A model generated the notes under the pieces. That model did not search any database. It was given only the letters and a program-made list of their open reading frames with translations, and had not been told where the DNA came from. The translations under genes and the position numbers were made by a program. Of a DNA stretch of 64,000 bases, positions 36,719-64,000 are shown piece by piece; position 1 is the first letter of the stretch; each line of letters starts with the position of its first letter. The stretch spans positions 20,579,855 through 20,643,854 of the forward strand of contig NC_019879.2 of NCBI RefSeq assembly GCF_002234675.1, given 5' to 3'. Origin of the DNA: Oryzias latipes (Eukaryota; Chordata; Actinopteri; Beloniformes; Adrianichthyidae).

Positions 36719-38118
36719 GTCTCATTTAGTAAAAAAGACAATTTTCTCTTCTGTTTCTGCTCTGTCCATGTAAAAAAAGATCTCCTTCCTGCTTTTCAGT
36801 CAACAGAAAAAAGGTCTGGATGTGTTCTTTGTAGTTTCTGTACCATGTAAATCTTTGTTTGTTGAATCCCTGAAGAATGAAGCATTTGTTTGGAGCTCAA
36901 CAAGGCTCTTTTGTGGTGGCTGCTTGTGTACCAATCGCTCTCTTTGGTCTCGGCTCCGAGTCAGGATTAACATTCTCCTTCAGGTTTTCCTTGATTCTTC
37001 TCAGTGTCTCAACCAGGAAGAGTTCTGTGCAGAACAACATTTACAGTCACTTATATCTAAGCACAACACACTCCGCAGGATTATGTTGATGTGCTGCAGC
37101 TTTTAATCGGTAGAAACATCTGAAAAATGTCCATTAATAAATACTGATGTAAAATAGTCAACAACTTCTGTTAACCGTCGATTTGAATATTTAATGCATT
37201 GTTTTGATTGCTTGGAGCTTTTTCTTAAAGCATGCCTGTCATTAATGAAAGGTAACATTTTGTTTTCATATTTGAATTGCCAATAAATAAATAAAACTAT
37301 AGAAAGTTTAAGAAAGACAATAGCCTGCAGGACTGTTAATCTGAGCCTCTGTTGATGCATGTTTACGGCCAAACAGGCAAATTATACTGTGCTTCATAAT
37401 CACCCACACTGTGGGTGTTGTTGGTTGTGAAGTTTGTTTCCTGTTAAGCTCAGAAGTTCACAATGATTGTGGTAGGGTCTCGTAAAAATGAGAGTACACC
37501 CTCTTTCAGTTGTATATTTTAAGGTTTTAAAACAGATTATTTGCACTTCACCAGGTCTGCAAACAAAATGTGGATACAAATAACTTCATACAGAGGAAAG
37601 AATTATCTCTGTGGGGGTTTATCTCCTTTTTTTAACAGTATTACTTTGGTTTATTTCCAATCAGGAAACCTTTAGCTTGTTTTTGCACTGCATCTGTTGC
37701 ATCTCAAATACGTCTACATGTCTGACTCCTATACTTTTTGTAAACAGAGTTCAATTTTTGACTGACTGGATGTCTGTGGCTGTAAAAAAACAATCCCAAA
37801 TGATCACCCCTCCACCACTATGCATGAGGCATGTTTTTTTAATTCTGTATGTGTTGCGCCAACAGTCTTGAGGTAAGTGCAGCTACATGCTTCGTAGATG
37901 CGTAGATATGTGTGTGTTTTTTTTAATGTGTCATCACACATTTTATGATTTCACAGGGTAACTAGTGGTTAGGGGTCTGACACGTGACTTTTTCATGTTT
38001 TACAAACATTCCTCCATAAGAAAATATGTAAAACTTCTAGTTCCTGGACATTAGATGCTGACTAAATTGCTTCCTCCATCCAAAAAACCTTCGTCAACGC
38101 AAAATATTAGATGCGTAA
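36719..38118. other. ERMN upstream region and ERMN-CYTIP spacer
   Basis: The first few hundred bases should hold the ERMN promoter and any untranslated first exon, but I can assign no specific element. Further right, 37,450-37,870 looks like a decayed transposon (listed separately). No coding exon is seen. Confidence 0.45.
37450..37870. mobile_element. Decayed DNA-transposon-like fragment
   Basis: Contains words I associate with repeated fish elements: GAGAGTACACCCTC at 37,490-37,503 and CCAAATGATCACCCCTCCAC at 37,796-37,815. No termini or frame survive. The family is unresolved, and the call rests on recollection of these words in other fish genomes. Confidence 0.3.
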
Positions 38119-38323
38119 CCCTTGTGCTATCCTAGGCATTTTAACATTGGGAGTTGGGTCATCTAGACCCACTAGACAGTGCTCTGGACCTTTTTTCTTC
38201 AATGATTTGTGATCTTCACTGGTGTCCATGGATTACATGAAATTTTTCCACCTTTATCCACCTTTGTCATGGTAGGGAGAACACGTCAATGTAAGGGTGA
38301 GGTCATCTAAGAAAACGCAAGGG
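38119..38323 (-). mobile_element. 205-bp inverted-repeat element (family B), copy 2
   Basis: Same 205-bp element as at 25,924 but inverted: it begins CCCTTGTGCTATCCTAGG and its right end has drifted (AAAACGCAAGGG in place of TAGCACAAGGG). It lies 1.1 kb beyond the CYTIP stop codon. Confidence 0.8.
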
Positions 38324-38469
38324 TTAATGTTTTCATAACATCTTTTGCATTGACTTGCAGAAACAATCCACTTTCTAAAGTCGTTCTCTGTCCGCTTTGC
38401 ACTGAAATGTTCTGAAACTAAAAAAACGCTTATATGATGGTCTTTACACTTCCCGGGGATAAATGTATT

Positions 38470-38770
38470 AGGTGCATCTGCACTGCAAAAAAGGCCCCCT
38501 ACAAATTAGTCAAAAATTATTAAAATTAGGGGAAAAAAAGATTATTTGTCTTGCAAGACAGAAAGGCAAGACAGTTTTTACAGAGTGGGGATTGCCCCTT
38601 TACATAACAAATTATCTTGAAACATAATGAATCTCTCCTTTCCTGAGCATATTTTCATCTCACTTAAGATGTGTTATAGTTCATCTGTGTCACAAGGTTA
38701 CTTATTGTGTCTGAATAGAAATACAATCTTGAGATGTTCAGGTGGATGTATGTTCCTGCCATGCAACATG
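38470..38770. repeat. Possible dispersed repeat downstream of CYTIP
   Basis: Begins near a CACTGCAAAAAA word and continues with CTTGCAAGACAG and TCTTGAAACATAATG, resembling a known type of fish MITE. Boundaries and termini cannot be set from one copy. Confidence 0.3.
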
Positions 38771-38811
38771 AGACTAAAAAACATTTTTTAGTAAATGTCT
38801 TTTTTACACAT

Positions 38812-38817
38812 TTATTT
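38812..38817 (-). terminator. Candidate CYTIP polyadenylation signal
   Basis: AATAAA on the minus strand, 635 bp after the CYTIP stop codon, the most proximal perfect match I noticed. The actual cleavage site is not shown. Confidence 0.35.
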
Positions 38818-39451
38818 GGCATGTAGGAAAGTAGAACATTAAAAAAAAAAACATTTTAATACAGAATTTTCAGAGCATGCACAAGAAACAAAAAAAAAAT
38901 GTTTCTGAACACCGAAAGTAGAGCGCATAGTACGAAAGTAATTTTGGAAGTAAAAGAGTTAAATCGATCTCTCATGCCCACATCCTGTTTTTGAGCTAAG
39001 CGGCCTCCTATCTGGTTTGGAGATTTGGTTTTGAACACCTGAGTTTGACAGAAGTGCTGTTCAAACGCTAACTGAATCATAGTAATGTTATCGAACAGTG
39101 GAGAAAGCCTCCGACTGTTCTAATTAATGCTCATCACCTTTAATCACAAAGTGGGAAAAAGTTAGTTCAAGTTAGTAGGATAGATTTCAGTAGTTATGGA
39201 TATACACAGCCATTCAACTCACAGTTCTTTTCCCTAATGCTTTTGTTTTAAAGCAGGTTCACAGACGCAGTAAGCTTTGGGGAAACTCACATTTACAAAG
39301 GTTTTTAACAAATCCCTTTACTCAGAGGCTTTTAAGTGTCTTTCATCAGGGCTTTGATATACAAGGCTTCCTTTGACTTTTGTAGAGTTTTTGAAGCCCC
39401 TTTACAGCAAAGGGGCTATTGTACAATGTTGGCACAGTAAGTCCCAAAGCA

Positions 39452-41511
39452 TCACTGAGTGGCTGTTCCCATCTCTTCCTCTTCAACTGACCTCTGCAGT
39501 CCAGGAATTAACTTGAAGATGTGTTTACGCACACTTTGTCTGGACCGGCCTTTCCGGGGCAGAGTCCCAAACAAGGAGGAGATCCTTGTTTCCTCCCAGG
39601 TGGGGGACAGAGAGCAGCTGCTGCCGGCTAAACTGGAGCTGCTGGAGCGGCTAATGAGTTGGTGGTGATGGTTGGAGCTGGATGAAGCCCTGCTTAAGCT
39701 GCTTTGCGAGGAGAAGTCTTTAGAGAAGAAGTAAGATTCGTCTGTGGTGCTGACTGCGCTGCAGGGACTGGGTGAGCTCAGGTCTCCAAACACACTGGCC
39801 TGGTCACTATCATCTGTCATCACACTCCTAAAGCTGCTGTCACTGGAAAAACGCTGGCCACGGCGGCACAGATGTGGGCTCGGAACAGAGGAGGAGTCCA
39901 TCGTTGAGTTAGCAATGCTCTCCTTTGGGTTACCTGAAAAACAGGAGAATTTTATCTGACCAAACCCTAAAAAACAAAAACAAAAAGCAGCAGGAAGTTT
40001 GTAAGCAGCTTTAGCTGTGCTCAGTTTCTCAGGGAAACACCATCAGAATTTTGTGAAAGTTACGCTCTGCCTCCCATCATGAACAGTTTAGCAGAAATGA
40101 CGGTGGCTGTGAGAACGGAAGTCCTGTGGTCTGACAGCTGAGCAAAAGCTCTCACCTCGCATAAGTCGTTTTTCCTGTAATGTGAGCGCCTGAAGCTCCA
40201 TCCACTTCTCACGCAGTGACTGCTGCATAGGCACATGACAGATATGGTTGTGGTTAAACTTGTGCCGTGTTCAGATCATTCCCACATTATCAAGTGTGAC
40301 CTTAATCCGAAGCAGTGACCTGTAGGTCAGGCCTTTCAGCCTCAGTAACCCACCTGCAGCACCTTCAGCTTCTTCTCCAGCTCCAAGTGCTTCACTATGT
40401 TCCCACACACCGTCTCCACCCTGAAACCAGACAACAACACACAGAAACTTTATAAAAATATGTTTTCCTCTTCATGTTGCATCATTTGCATAAAAGAAAA
40501 TGACCACATTTGCTCACTTTAAACTGTTGGTTGACTTTCGGACTAGTTCAAGTATCTGCTGATGAGACAATCCTTCAATGCTAACCCCATTGATGGTGAT
40601 GATAATATCACCTAAAGCAAGCGAAAAGCAAAAACATATAGAAACTGATGAGTAACAAGAAGATGGCTTTCATTAGGGCATTTATGTGCGTAGGTGGACT
40701 GCGTCTGTCAATCCTTATCTGACACTGTTGCATCTGTGTGAGGGTCTGTGGGGATGTGGGCGTTTTACCTGCGGTCAGGCCAGCATTTTCCGCCACACTG
40801 TCCTCCTTCACTTTGCACACAAACGTGCACATCTCCACAGTGGAGCTGTTTTTGGGCTGCAAGCCGTAGGTCTGCAAGAGAGAGCAATTTCAATTTTTTT
40901 CAATTTCACAAGTGGTCAAACTAAGCCAGAAATAACCTGAAGCAGTTTGCAAGAATATGTTGTGGTTTACCTGTATGTCAAATCCGAACGTTTCGTTATC
41001 TTGTTTTTCCAATACAACTGCGGTCCTGTAAGGTGAAGCAAGTTTTAATTTTTAATGTTTGCAATCAAAAATATGGAAAGTCAGAGTGCACATCAAATCT
41101 AAGATTTTTACCTTTCTGGATCCATGTAATCAACCAAAGAATTTGTCTGTTTTGGCTGCAAAGAAAATATAAAAAAAACAGAATAGAGCTCCTTTAAAAC
41201 AATAGTGATGGATGAACACTTTGCCAAACTGCAGGAACTGCATTTTATAAAAAAAGACAAGTGCACGAGACAAATCTGGATGTTTTTTTCATCAGTGTTT
41301 TGCAGGGCATTACAGAGAAACTGCTTTATAAAGATTGTCTCACCTTGCACACTCTGGGCTGAGAACCATGGTTGTGCCTGTGTCGATCACTGTTTCCTCT
41401 GAGTGAGCGCCGGTACCACAGAGGATTTTTTTTCCTCAGTGTATTATCCACAATACAACTGTCTTGGCTGCTCCGGCGTTGAAGTCCATTGGCATTCATG
41501 GTGGCTTGCAT
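39452..41511 (-). CDS. cytip: Cytohesin-interacting protein (PDZ adaptor)
   Basis: CYTIP is a haematopoietic scaffold that binds cytohesin-1 and tempers leukocyte adhesion. Eight coding exons, 5' to 3': 41511-41344, 41155-41112, 41025-40971, 40871-40769, 40611-40518, 40420-40354, 40222-40156, 39933-39452. All are GT-AG, phases close, and the total is 359 aa, the same as human CYTIP as I know it. The PDZ domain spans about residues 72-160, with the carboxylate-binding loop variant FGFDI at 84-88 and the NGVS turn in exon 5. A Glu/Lys/Leu-rich predicted coiled coil follows (about 160-200), then a Ser-rich region and a conserved tail with [10 protein letters not shown] and [12 protein letters not shown]. 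An in-frame TAA three codons before the ATG and a CCACC context fix the start; a second ATG at codon 5 is also well placed. The exon 7 acceptor is a GCAGCAG (NAGNAG) site. Confidence 0.95.
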
Positions 41512-42689
41512 GGTGGATTAGTCCTCAAAGCACCATCATGTTCTCCTGCAGCAGCTCTTCAGTAATTGTGAGGCTCTGCCCTGCTGTGCAACCAGAAGTA
41601 AAGTGTATCAAAACGGAAATCCACGTCATCTGATGGTTGTTGTGGGTCCGCATCTGCAGATCACTGCCTCACGCACAGTCTTTCCTGTTCACCTCTGAAA
41701 CTTTTTGGTTCTCTTTCTGCAGAAGTGCTGCTCTACTGATTTGAAAAGAAAAAAAATGGTGAATTTTGAAGCTTTGTTCATAAATCTCTTCAAAAATTCC
41801 CCTTTTTTTTCTAGCTTGACAGTTCAATGTGCAGTCTGTCAGAAGTCAACTGGCCCGTTGCAGCAACACCAGCACCTACTTCCAGCCTGGTACTCTGTTT
41901 TTCAGTGAGCTCAGTCTGACTGAGGCCTGTGTTTGCCCAATAAGGGAGACTTGCTTTACAGGGACAGACAAAAGGCTGACTCATTTCTGGCTGGGTGCAG
42001 GGGACATTGGGCTATAGGTATCAGACATGGTTGGATCAAAAGAAACATCACACACAAGTGCAAGTTTGAGGGCAGACACACAATGACACATGCTGTGTTG
42101 CTCTACACAATGGTGTTTTCATCAAGTTCTTGCAAAACCTGCTTTCCAACCTGTCAAATATGGAGAAGCAGGACTATTTTGTTCAGTTTTTTAAAGCTTG
42201 AATTTGTACTGGTTACCACCAACACGTACCATAAAACAGCAAAAACAGACAAATTGTTTCCTAACAGATTTCCTCACAGCTGTCTTCTCTGAATGCTGAT
42301 TTGAAGCACCACCTCTGACCATCTAACTGCGAGACTGTCTGGGACACAGGACATTCCAGATGAGACTGCTGTCATATTAGCACAGAAATAATATTCTTTT
42401 CACATCAATCTATCTAGTTATCCTCCAGCATTTAAAAAAAACACACAGCTGTTTATTAGATTTTTGGGTAAAAAGTGAAGTCTTGTAAAAGCACAGTGTG
42501 TCGCTCTACTTTTAAGGCTTGTTTCACGCTCACTGGGAATCTTAAATACAGAATCACAGTAACTATCTATAAAGTCAAACTGCTCATCATTGTATAACAA
42601 GAGGTACAGTGAACACAAAGTGACGGCTTTTTTCTTATTTTTGTTTCCTATTGCTGTAAGACTTGACTGATAAAGCCCATCGAGCATGA

Positions 42690-42900
42690 TAAGAAGAGTT
42701 GTAACCAGGGTTACTGAATCACAAAGTAACAAATTACTGTAATGTAATTACTTTAGTCAATAACAGAGTAATGTAACGAAATACGGTTCAAATTTTGGTA
42801 ATTACATTTCAATTACTAATCCTCATTACATTTTGATGCAGTGACACCATATGTGACTATTAAAACAAATTACCTTGTGTAAACACTTCACTTGACTCTG
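42690..42900. repeat. GTAATTAC-rich dispersed repeat fragment
   Basis: Sequence dense in AAGTAAC, GTAATGTAATTACTTT and TAATTACATTTC words, a pattern I associate with fish hAT-type repeats whose termini read like GTAACTAGTTAC. Clean termini are not visible. The family B copy at 42,919 begins just to its right and may be inserted in it. Confidence 0.35.
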
Positions 42901-42918
42901 ACGTCATCTCTTGGGTAA

Positions 42919-43123
42919 CCCTTGTGCTATCTTAGATGACCCCACCCTTACACTGACGTGTTCTCCCTACCATGACAAAGGTGGATAAAGGTGGAAAGAT
43001 TTCATGTAATCCATGGACACCAGTGAAGATCACAAATCATTGAAGAGAAAAGGTTCAGCGTACTGTCTAGTGGGTCTAGATGACCCAACTTGCAATGTTA
43101 AAGTGCCTAGGATAGCACAAGGG
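42919..43123 (+). mobile_element. 205-bp inverted-repeat element (family B), copy 3
   Basis: Starts CCCTTGTGCTATCTTAG and ends CTAGGATAGCACAAGGG, and is 205 bp long like copies 1 and 2. Its orientation matches copy 1 and is opposite to copy 2. It lies 1.4 kb upstream of the CYTIP start codon. Confidence 0.82.
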
Positions 43124-46100
43124 TTTAAATGAAACAAAACAAATACTACTAAAAAATGAGTTGCTGACGCATTAAGACAAATTAGGATTAATGCAGAAAA
43201 TTGGTCAAAGTTGACGAGAGTGGAAATACAGACATGGATGAATTTGTAGGGGCATTCAGCAACTGTAGATATTTCAACGTTTTCCAATTTAAAAAACAGA
43301 ATTTTTCAAAATGGTTTTCAAAATTGAGGGTAAGAACATTTGGGGTGAGGGATCAGAAATACTACTCTTCAAGGACAGTCCTTTCCAGGACTTCCTAATG
43401 CAACAAGCATTTAGAGTTCTGATTAGAATTTCTGAGAGTTCTGGATCAGTCAGTAATTGGTAGCCAGTGTGATGGTTGCAGTTCCAGAGTAATTTATTTT
43501 GAAAGAGAAGACAGAGTCCTGCAAGCAGTATGGAGTTCTTGCATTCTTCCTAAATTTGTAACCTGAAAATGCATCTATAATTCTTTACTTCTATGAAGAG
43601 AAAACAGTTTTCATCAACCGATGCAACATAGACATGCTCAATCAGTAAATGTCTGTCTGCTAAATGGCAATATGCATATTTGAAGTAGAGATAGAATTTG
43701 GAAGTTTGTAAATTACAGAAGTGGGTCTGCAGCACCAGGCTCAGAGACTTAACAGATCTAAATAGTTGCTGCTGTAACAATGTGCAGAAGGGATTCATTT
43801 AATTGTTAAATCAATGAAAAACATTTGCAGTGGAGTCCAAAGGCACCAACAGGAGTGCAAGGCTCTACATGACTGCCATGTGTGTGAAATTGTAATTGGT
43901 TTATTTTAAGCAGTCAAAAAAATTTATAAATAAATGTATCACACTTTGCATGATTAATCATGACTTGATTGGACAAATAAAGAAATAAAAGTTTAATAAA
44001 ATAATCCCCATATATACAGTATGTACATCCACATATACATGAAAATAATTCAATTATAAGTACCCTTAACCATAAATAGACATATTTGTACATTTACATA
44101 CAATACTTGACACATTAAATCTATTAAATAAAAAGTTAAATTCATTACTTGCAAAGTTAGATCGTGAAGTGTGTTTTGGTGCTAATATTCTGCCTTTTAA
44201 ACTTTAATTTGAATGAAGCAGCTTAACACAGGGGACTTTATTATCGATGACCCCATAGATCATGTAGTACATGTTTAAGACTATAGTCTAAAATGGTAAT
44301 CCGGTTGCATCATCCAGAAGATGTTGCTGGATTAGCATAAATGATGAAACTATGCTGATGCTGATGACAGGAAACACAGGAAGCACAAGAAAACCCTCAA
44401 GGGTTTTTTTGTCTTTTGTTTTTAATCTATCTGTATCTGAAACACATGAGAATTCATTTATAAAATCAATGTTCAGAGAATGAACCTCATAGATATTTTC
44501 TGGAATGAGAATGAAATATTGATTTTTAGTCATATTTCTTTGAGTATATCGACCTTTCCTAAAGGCATTAATGAAAAGGGAGTCATTTGTTTGCTTTTTT
44601 CTTTTTTCGAATGTAAGGTCAGCATTCCCTTTTGTTTAAAAGTAATTTTTCTGTTGTTTAACCATGATCCTGATGTCTTTTAAACTTAAGAGCTTTAGTG
44701 CATTTCCTTTTGCAGGTGCAGTAATAACATATACATCACATTAAAATCTCCATAGCTAAAGACCCCAAGTTGGGTCATTTTTAACTCAAATCCAAGGTTA
44801 AAGGGGGATGAACCTTTTTATGGGTAATTTTAACTCAGGAAAAATTGGGTTAAAATGAAACCACTATAACCCAAAAATGTGTATTGTTCCAAAAAGTAAC
44901 TAAAAAACATGAACAACTCAACAATGGGATTGAAGAAATAACCCAAGTGTTTTAGGAGTGTTTCAAAGTGGGACAAAACTCAATTATATCTATCTTTGCT
45001 GGCCATTTCTTATGTGTCCCCTTAAGCCATGACCTAAAACATCTTTTGACCTTTGCTTATGTGACAGGCATCACAGCAAAATCTGCTACAGCTTCACAAT
45101 CTTAAGATGTTGACTCATCCATGTAGTGCTGATGTCTTCGGGGTTACAGCTTTATTTCCTCTGCCTAACGGACACTAACGGCAAACACCAGAAGAGAAGC
45201 ACAACAGAAAGCCCAGATGACTCACATCAGTTCAAATGAATAAGAGAAAGAAAATGAGAAGATGAAAGTGTTGTGTTTTAGATAAGTTGTTCCGGGAAAC
45301 CTAACCATATGTGCTTCCATTTTTCACTGTTCTGCACAACTGTTGCTTTCACTGTGATACTTGGCTGAGTTAAAAAAAAAAAAAACTCCACTAAAAGAAA
45401 AGGTCGATTATGAAAAACTGTGTTTATTTCCACATAGATATCACAATTTTGAACAGAATAAATAGTGCAGGAAAAAGATACACTGCAGTGGCACAAAACC
45501 CACGTGTGAACAACACAATACAATTAAAGATACACATATTTTAATGAGGGTTGAGAAAATCAGAAGCAGGTTCTATTCCAAAAGCTGTCATCTTTTTTCC
45601 TATGTAATAAAGCCACTTGTAAGAGAAGGACTGAAGGAGAACTCCTTTAAATTATTGTTAATGATTATGACACCATAGATATAGCCTAAAATCAACAACT
45701 AAGACAAGAGGGGATTTTAGTGCATTATTTATTTTAGTTGTTTTATTGTAGTTTTGAGTTTCCTGTAAATAGATTCCCATCTTATTGTCAGCCTGGGTTT
45801 GTTTGTGAGAGTTTTTGAGTTGTTGGGGTGTTTCATTTGTTCCTTTTAACTTTTAAGGGGTGTAACAATCCAACACTGTTACTTCACAGAACTAATGCAG
45901 AGAGAAAAACACATGGAGACTTGCACAGGAGCTGATATTTGCAAAAAAAGAAAACAGGCCAAAGAACATGACTTGCTTTGCAGAGGAAACTATTTACAAC
46001 GCTTTTACTGATGTAACATGTCAAACACTGATATCTGGCAGTTTAATGAAAGTGCGTAACTGCAAAAAAAGAGGATTTAAGGCTACAAATGTATGTGGAT

Positions 46101-46746
46101 TCATTTTCACAAACATTTCAATGATAAATCAGCTAAATTGATATGGAGTACAAGCTGACAGATGCACACCCCATCACTCCTGAACCTTCACTGGTTCATA
46201 CAAGCACAGTGGGTGTGCAGATTTACTCTTTTGCACCTTCCCTGAGCCTGTTACATAAAGGCTTTTATCTGCCACAGCAGACAGACGCATTAATAATCCA
46301 ACTGTGCACCCACTCCTTATAACCTGTATTTATGTATTTTGTTGTCCCAACATCCTTTAGTGCAATCATTTCTTCCAGGTTGGGCTTTTTAAAATGTTCT
46401 TTCCTTCATCTTCTTCTAATTAAATGTAAATATCTGCTTTTAAAATAAAAAAAGGGAAGTTCATGAGCCTACGTGAACCTAATAGACAGTTTGTTATGAA
46501 GCAATTATTTTAAATTCCATCTGTCAATATAACAGCTAACTATCCTAGCAGTTCATAAATGAGCAAAATATTTGGATTTATAGCTTCACTTAAGTTTATA
46601 TTAAGAAAATAAAACAGCAACAGCTGTATTAGACTCTGAAAATGAAATACATAAATATATGTAAATATTAACAAGTCAATAGATGTGAAATCCTAAAGTT
46701 AAAGATGCTGGAGAAAAGGTCAGCCATATTATGTAAATCAAAGCTT
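43124..46746. other. CYTIP-ACVR1C spacer
   Basis: AT-rich with no recognisable exon. A GGGTTA/TAACCC-rich, partly palindromic stretch at about 44,765-44,880 may be a small repeat. Any distal ACVR1C 3' UTR would extend into the right end of this interval. Confidence 0.45.
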
Positions 46747-46752
46747 TTTATT
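46747..46752 (-). terminator. Candidate ACVR1C polyadenylation signal
   Basis: AATAAA on the minus strand about 0.65 kb after the ACVR1C stop codon. Mammalian ACVR1C transcripts have long 3' UTRs, so other signals further left are possible. Confidence 0.35.
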
Positions 46753-47403
46753 CTGACCATTTACAGATCATCCACAGTAAATGTTTGTGGCACCAGTTTA
46801 AAAAAAACAACTCTTCCTTATCTGAAAGCTTGGGATTCTACTCATAATCTAATCTAAATCATTTGGGTATTTTTGATTTTTTTAAAAGACCCAAACAAAC
46901 ATTTCAGCTGCAACTGGACTATATTCCCTTTCATAAAGCTCACAAGAAATTACAAGTTTACAGAAAAGTGTGCAAAATTTCTTTAGAGTATTTGGAAAAT
47001 TCTGCTTTGTACTTGTCATATTTCATAGTATTTGTCCCGTAAATCTATTTTTTGTTGTTTTTTTTAGCAGTACTGCATTTGCTACAGTGTATGGCACAAA
47101 AACACAATACATGTGCAACGTCAAGTGGGCACTTCAAATACTGAGGTAGCATGGCGGTCACATTTAACATGACTTACGTCGCATGGCTCTTCCTACTGAA
47201 GCTTCAGGTGTTTGGTTGTAATGTCGGTTAAGCTGGTGTCCACGTACAAAAGCGCACCTTCCTGAAGGCTTTGGCACCAACAGCAGCTCGAAGAAGCGCA
47301 CTGAGGCGTGTGTCCAGAAGAGGGCCGCCTCAGGCTCTTATGTCCCTGTCTGCAGCAGTGGCCCCCCCTGCATGACGGCCGATCTGCAGAGCCACAAGCC
47401 CAC

Positions 47404-62684
<15,281 letters not shown>

Positions 62685-62960
62685 GGCCAGAGGCGCATCG
62701 GCTCCCTCCCTGACCGCAGCGTTTCACGCAGGCAGCTGCCCCGCGAAGAAGCCAAAAAGACGCATCGCGCCGCCCGAACCCGTCCGTGCGCTCCTCGCAG
62801 CCCGCCACAACAGATCCCTGTCACACGGACGGAGGGGGGAAACTGCAACGCGCAGCTCGCTCCGCCTCTGTTGACCGGGATTTCAGAGGATTATCGGCGC
62901 AGACCTCTGATAAAGACATGTGAATGAGGGCTGCAGGGAGAGCGCGTCGCACGCCCATTT

Positions 62961-64000
62961 AAGCGAGGCAGGTGGGGTTAAACGCCACCTCCAGACTGAA
63001 TATGGAGGTGACCTCTGCGCCCTGCTCACAGAGAGGGTGATGGGTAAATGTTGGGATGGAGCTAAACACCCCCTGAAGCACACAGTATTACAGATCATCA
63101 AGACCCTGGCCTGAGCTCCTTACTGAGCAGAACAGGCGCATTTAGTACCAAAGTCTAAGTTGATAAGATGTTATAGTTCTGCAGGATCACGGGAAAACAT
63201 TTCTGTTGCATATTCTGGAATTTGCTTCATTTATACTATAACTCTTACTACTGTCTATAACCCAGTATTTGGGTGGCCGAACACAATCACTTGGAAAGCT
63301 GCAAATTAAACGAATCTATCCGGAAAATATCATTTCTGTTCTATTACAGAAGAATGAACGGATCAAAGCCCAATTGATCACAAAACAGGCACCTAAATCC
63401 TGCTCAATATATAGAAAGTTACAGGTAAATTACATTAATGTCATCATAGCCACTGTTAAGGATAATCAGGCCCTATTAGAATGATCTGGATTTTCATAGT
63501 CTTGAATTACTAAGTTTTTTTTTTCAGTTCCAAATTACCTGAATTCAAATTAATGAAATAACAAGAGAATACCAGTTTACAAAAAAAAAATTTCTGTATT
63601 TTTTTATGTTTTCACATCATATTTTTAGCTTAATTACTGTGCATCACTAATATTCAAAACGCCTAAAACTTCTAAACGATCTTTTCGTGCTACAGGATAA
63701 TATGATGCAGTTAATATATGTTTTGGACTATAATAAGCTTAGATGTAGTGGAGTAGGGGGGGCAGAGATTGGGCATTTCTAATGAATAAATCAAATACAC
63801 ATATAGTAATTCTTTTAGCTGCTATTTCAAATGATTAAAAAAGCAATTTTTTAGGATTTATTAATCTTTATCCATAAAATTTGATTCAAAAATGGGGGGC
63901 AGGTGTGACGGAAAAAGCTTTTTGATGGGAAGACAGCTGCCCCCCATAGCCCCACCCCTTTTGTGCAAAGAGTGATTTTTTTTAAACTTCTGCCTTTGTT
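62961..64000. other. ACVR1C upstream region
   Basis: No exon is recognisable to the window edge. The left part may hold proximal promoter elements. Near the right edge an 11-bp perfect inverted repeat (ATGGGGGGCAG, 63,892-63,902; complement 63,937-63,947) stands out from AT-rich DNA. In other vertebrates the next gene would be ACVR1, beyond this window. Confidence 0.45.

Overview
This window is vertebrate nuclear DNA, almost certainly from a ray-finned (percomorph-like teleost) fish. It has multi-exon genes with GT-AG introns, no operons, AT-rich spacers, and typical fish repeats: an L2/Maui-type LINE, hAT-like non-autonomous elements and several short inverted-repeat elements. A 205-bp terminal-inverted-repeat element present three times resembles one I associate with ricefish (Oryzias), but that is memory only.

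Four protein genes can be rebuilt exon by exon: GALNT5 (+, 29320-35037, 10 coding exons, 758 aa), ERMN (-, 35773-36718, 2 coding exons, 283 aa), CYTIP (-, 39452-41511, 8 coding exons, 359 aa) and ACVR1C/ALK7 (-, 47404-62684, 9 coding exons, 493 aa). All splice phases close. The order GALNT5-ERMN-CYTIP-ACVR1C is, as I know it, that of human 2q24.1, so this is an ancient conserved block. GALNT5 and ERMN are tail to tail with 3' ends nearly touching; ERMN, CYTIP and ACVR1C all read leftwards.

Positions 1 to about 28,900 hold no host gene that I can recognise. This is the left flank of GALNT5, where mammals have a long gene-poor interval toward GPD2/NR4A2. It carries one LINE with a 709-aa reverse-transcriptase ORF (9041-11170), two hAT-like elements, other repeats, and several sequence-complex blocks that may be conserved non-coding elements. 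The right flank beyond 62,960 is the ACVR1C upstream region, with a CG-rich promoter at about 62,600-62,960.

The genes do not form one pathway: GALNT5 starts mucin-type O-glycosylation in the Golgi, ERMN is a cytoskeletal/myelin protein, CYTIP is a leukocyte PDZ adaptor for cytohesins, and ACVR1C is a Nodal/activin/GDF type I receptor kinase. I found no undescribed biological system. The less expected signals are: a roughly 500-600 bp repeat family with six copies, all in one orientation; two inverted copies of the 205-bp element bracketing CYTIP; a near-perfect long hairpin at 27.55 kb; and CTCF-like motifs in convergent orientation around ERMN-CYTIP.
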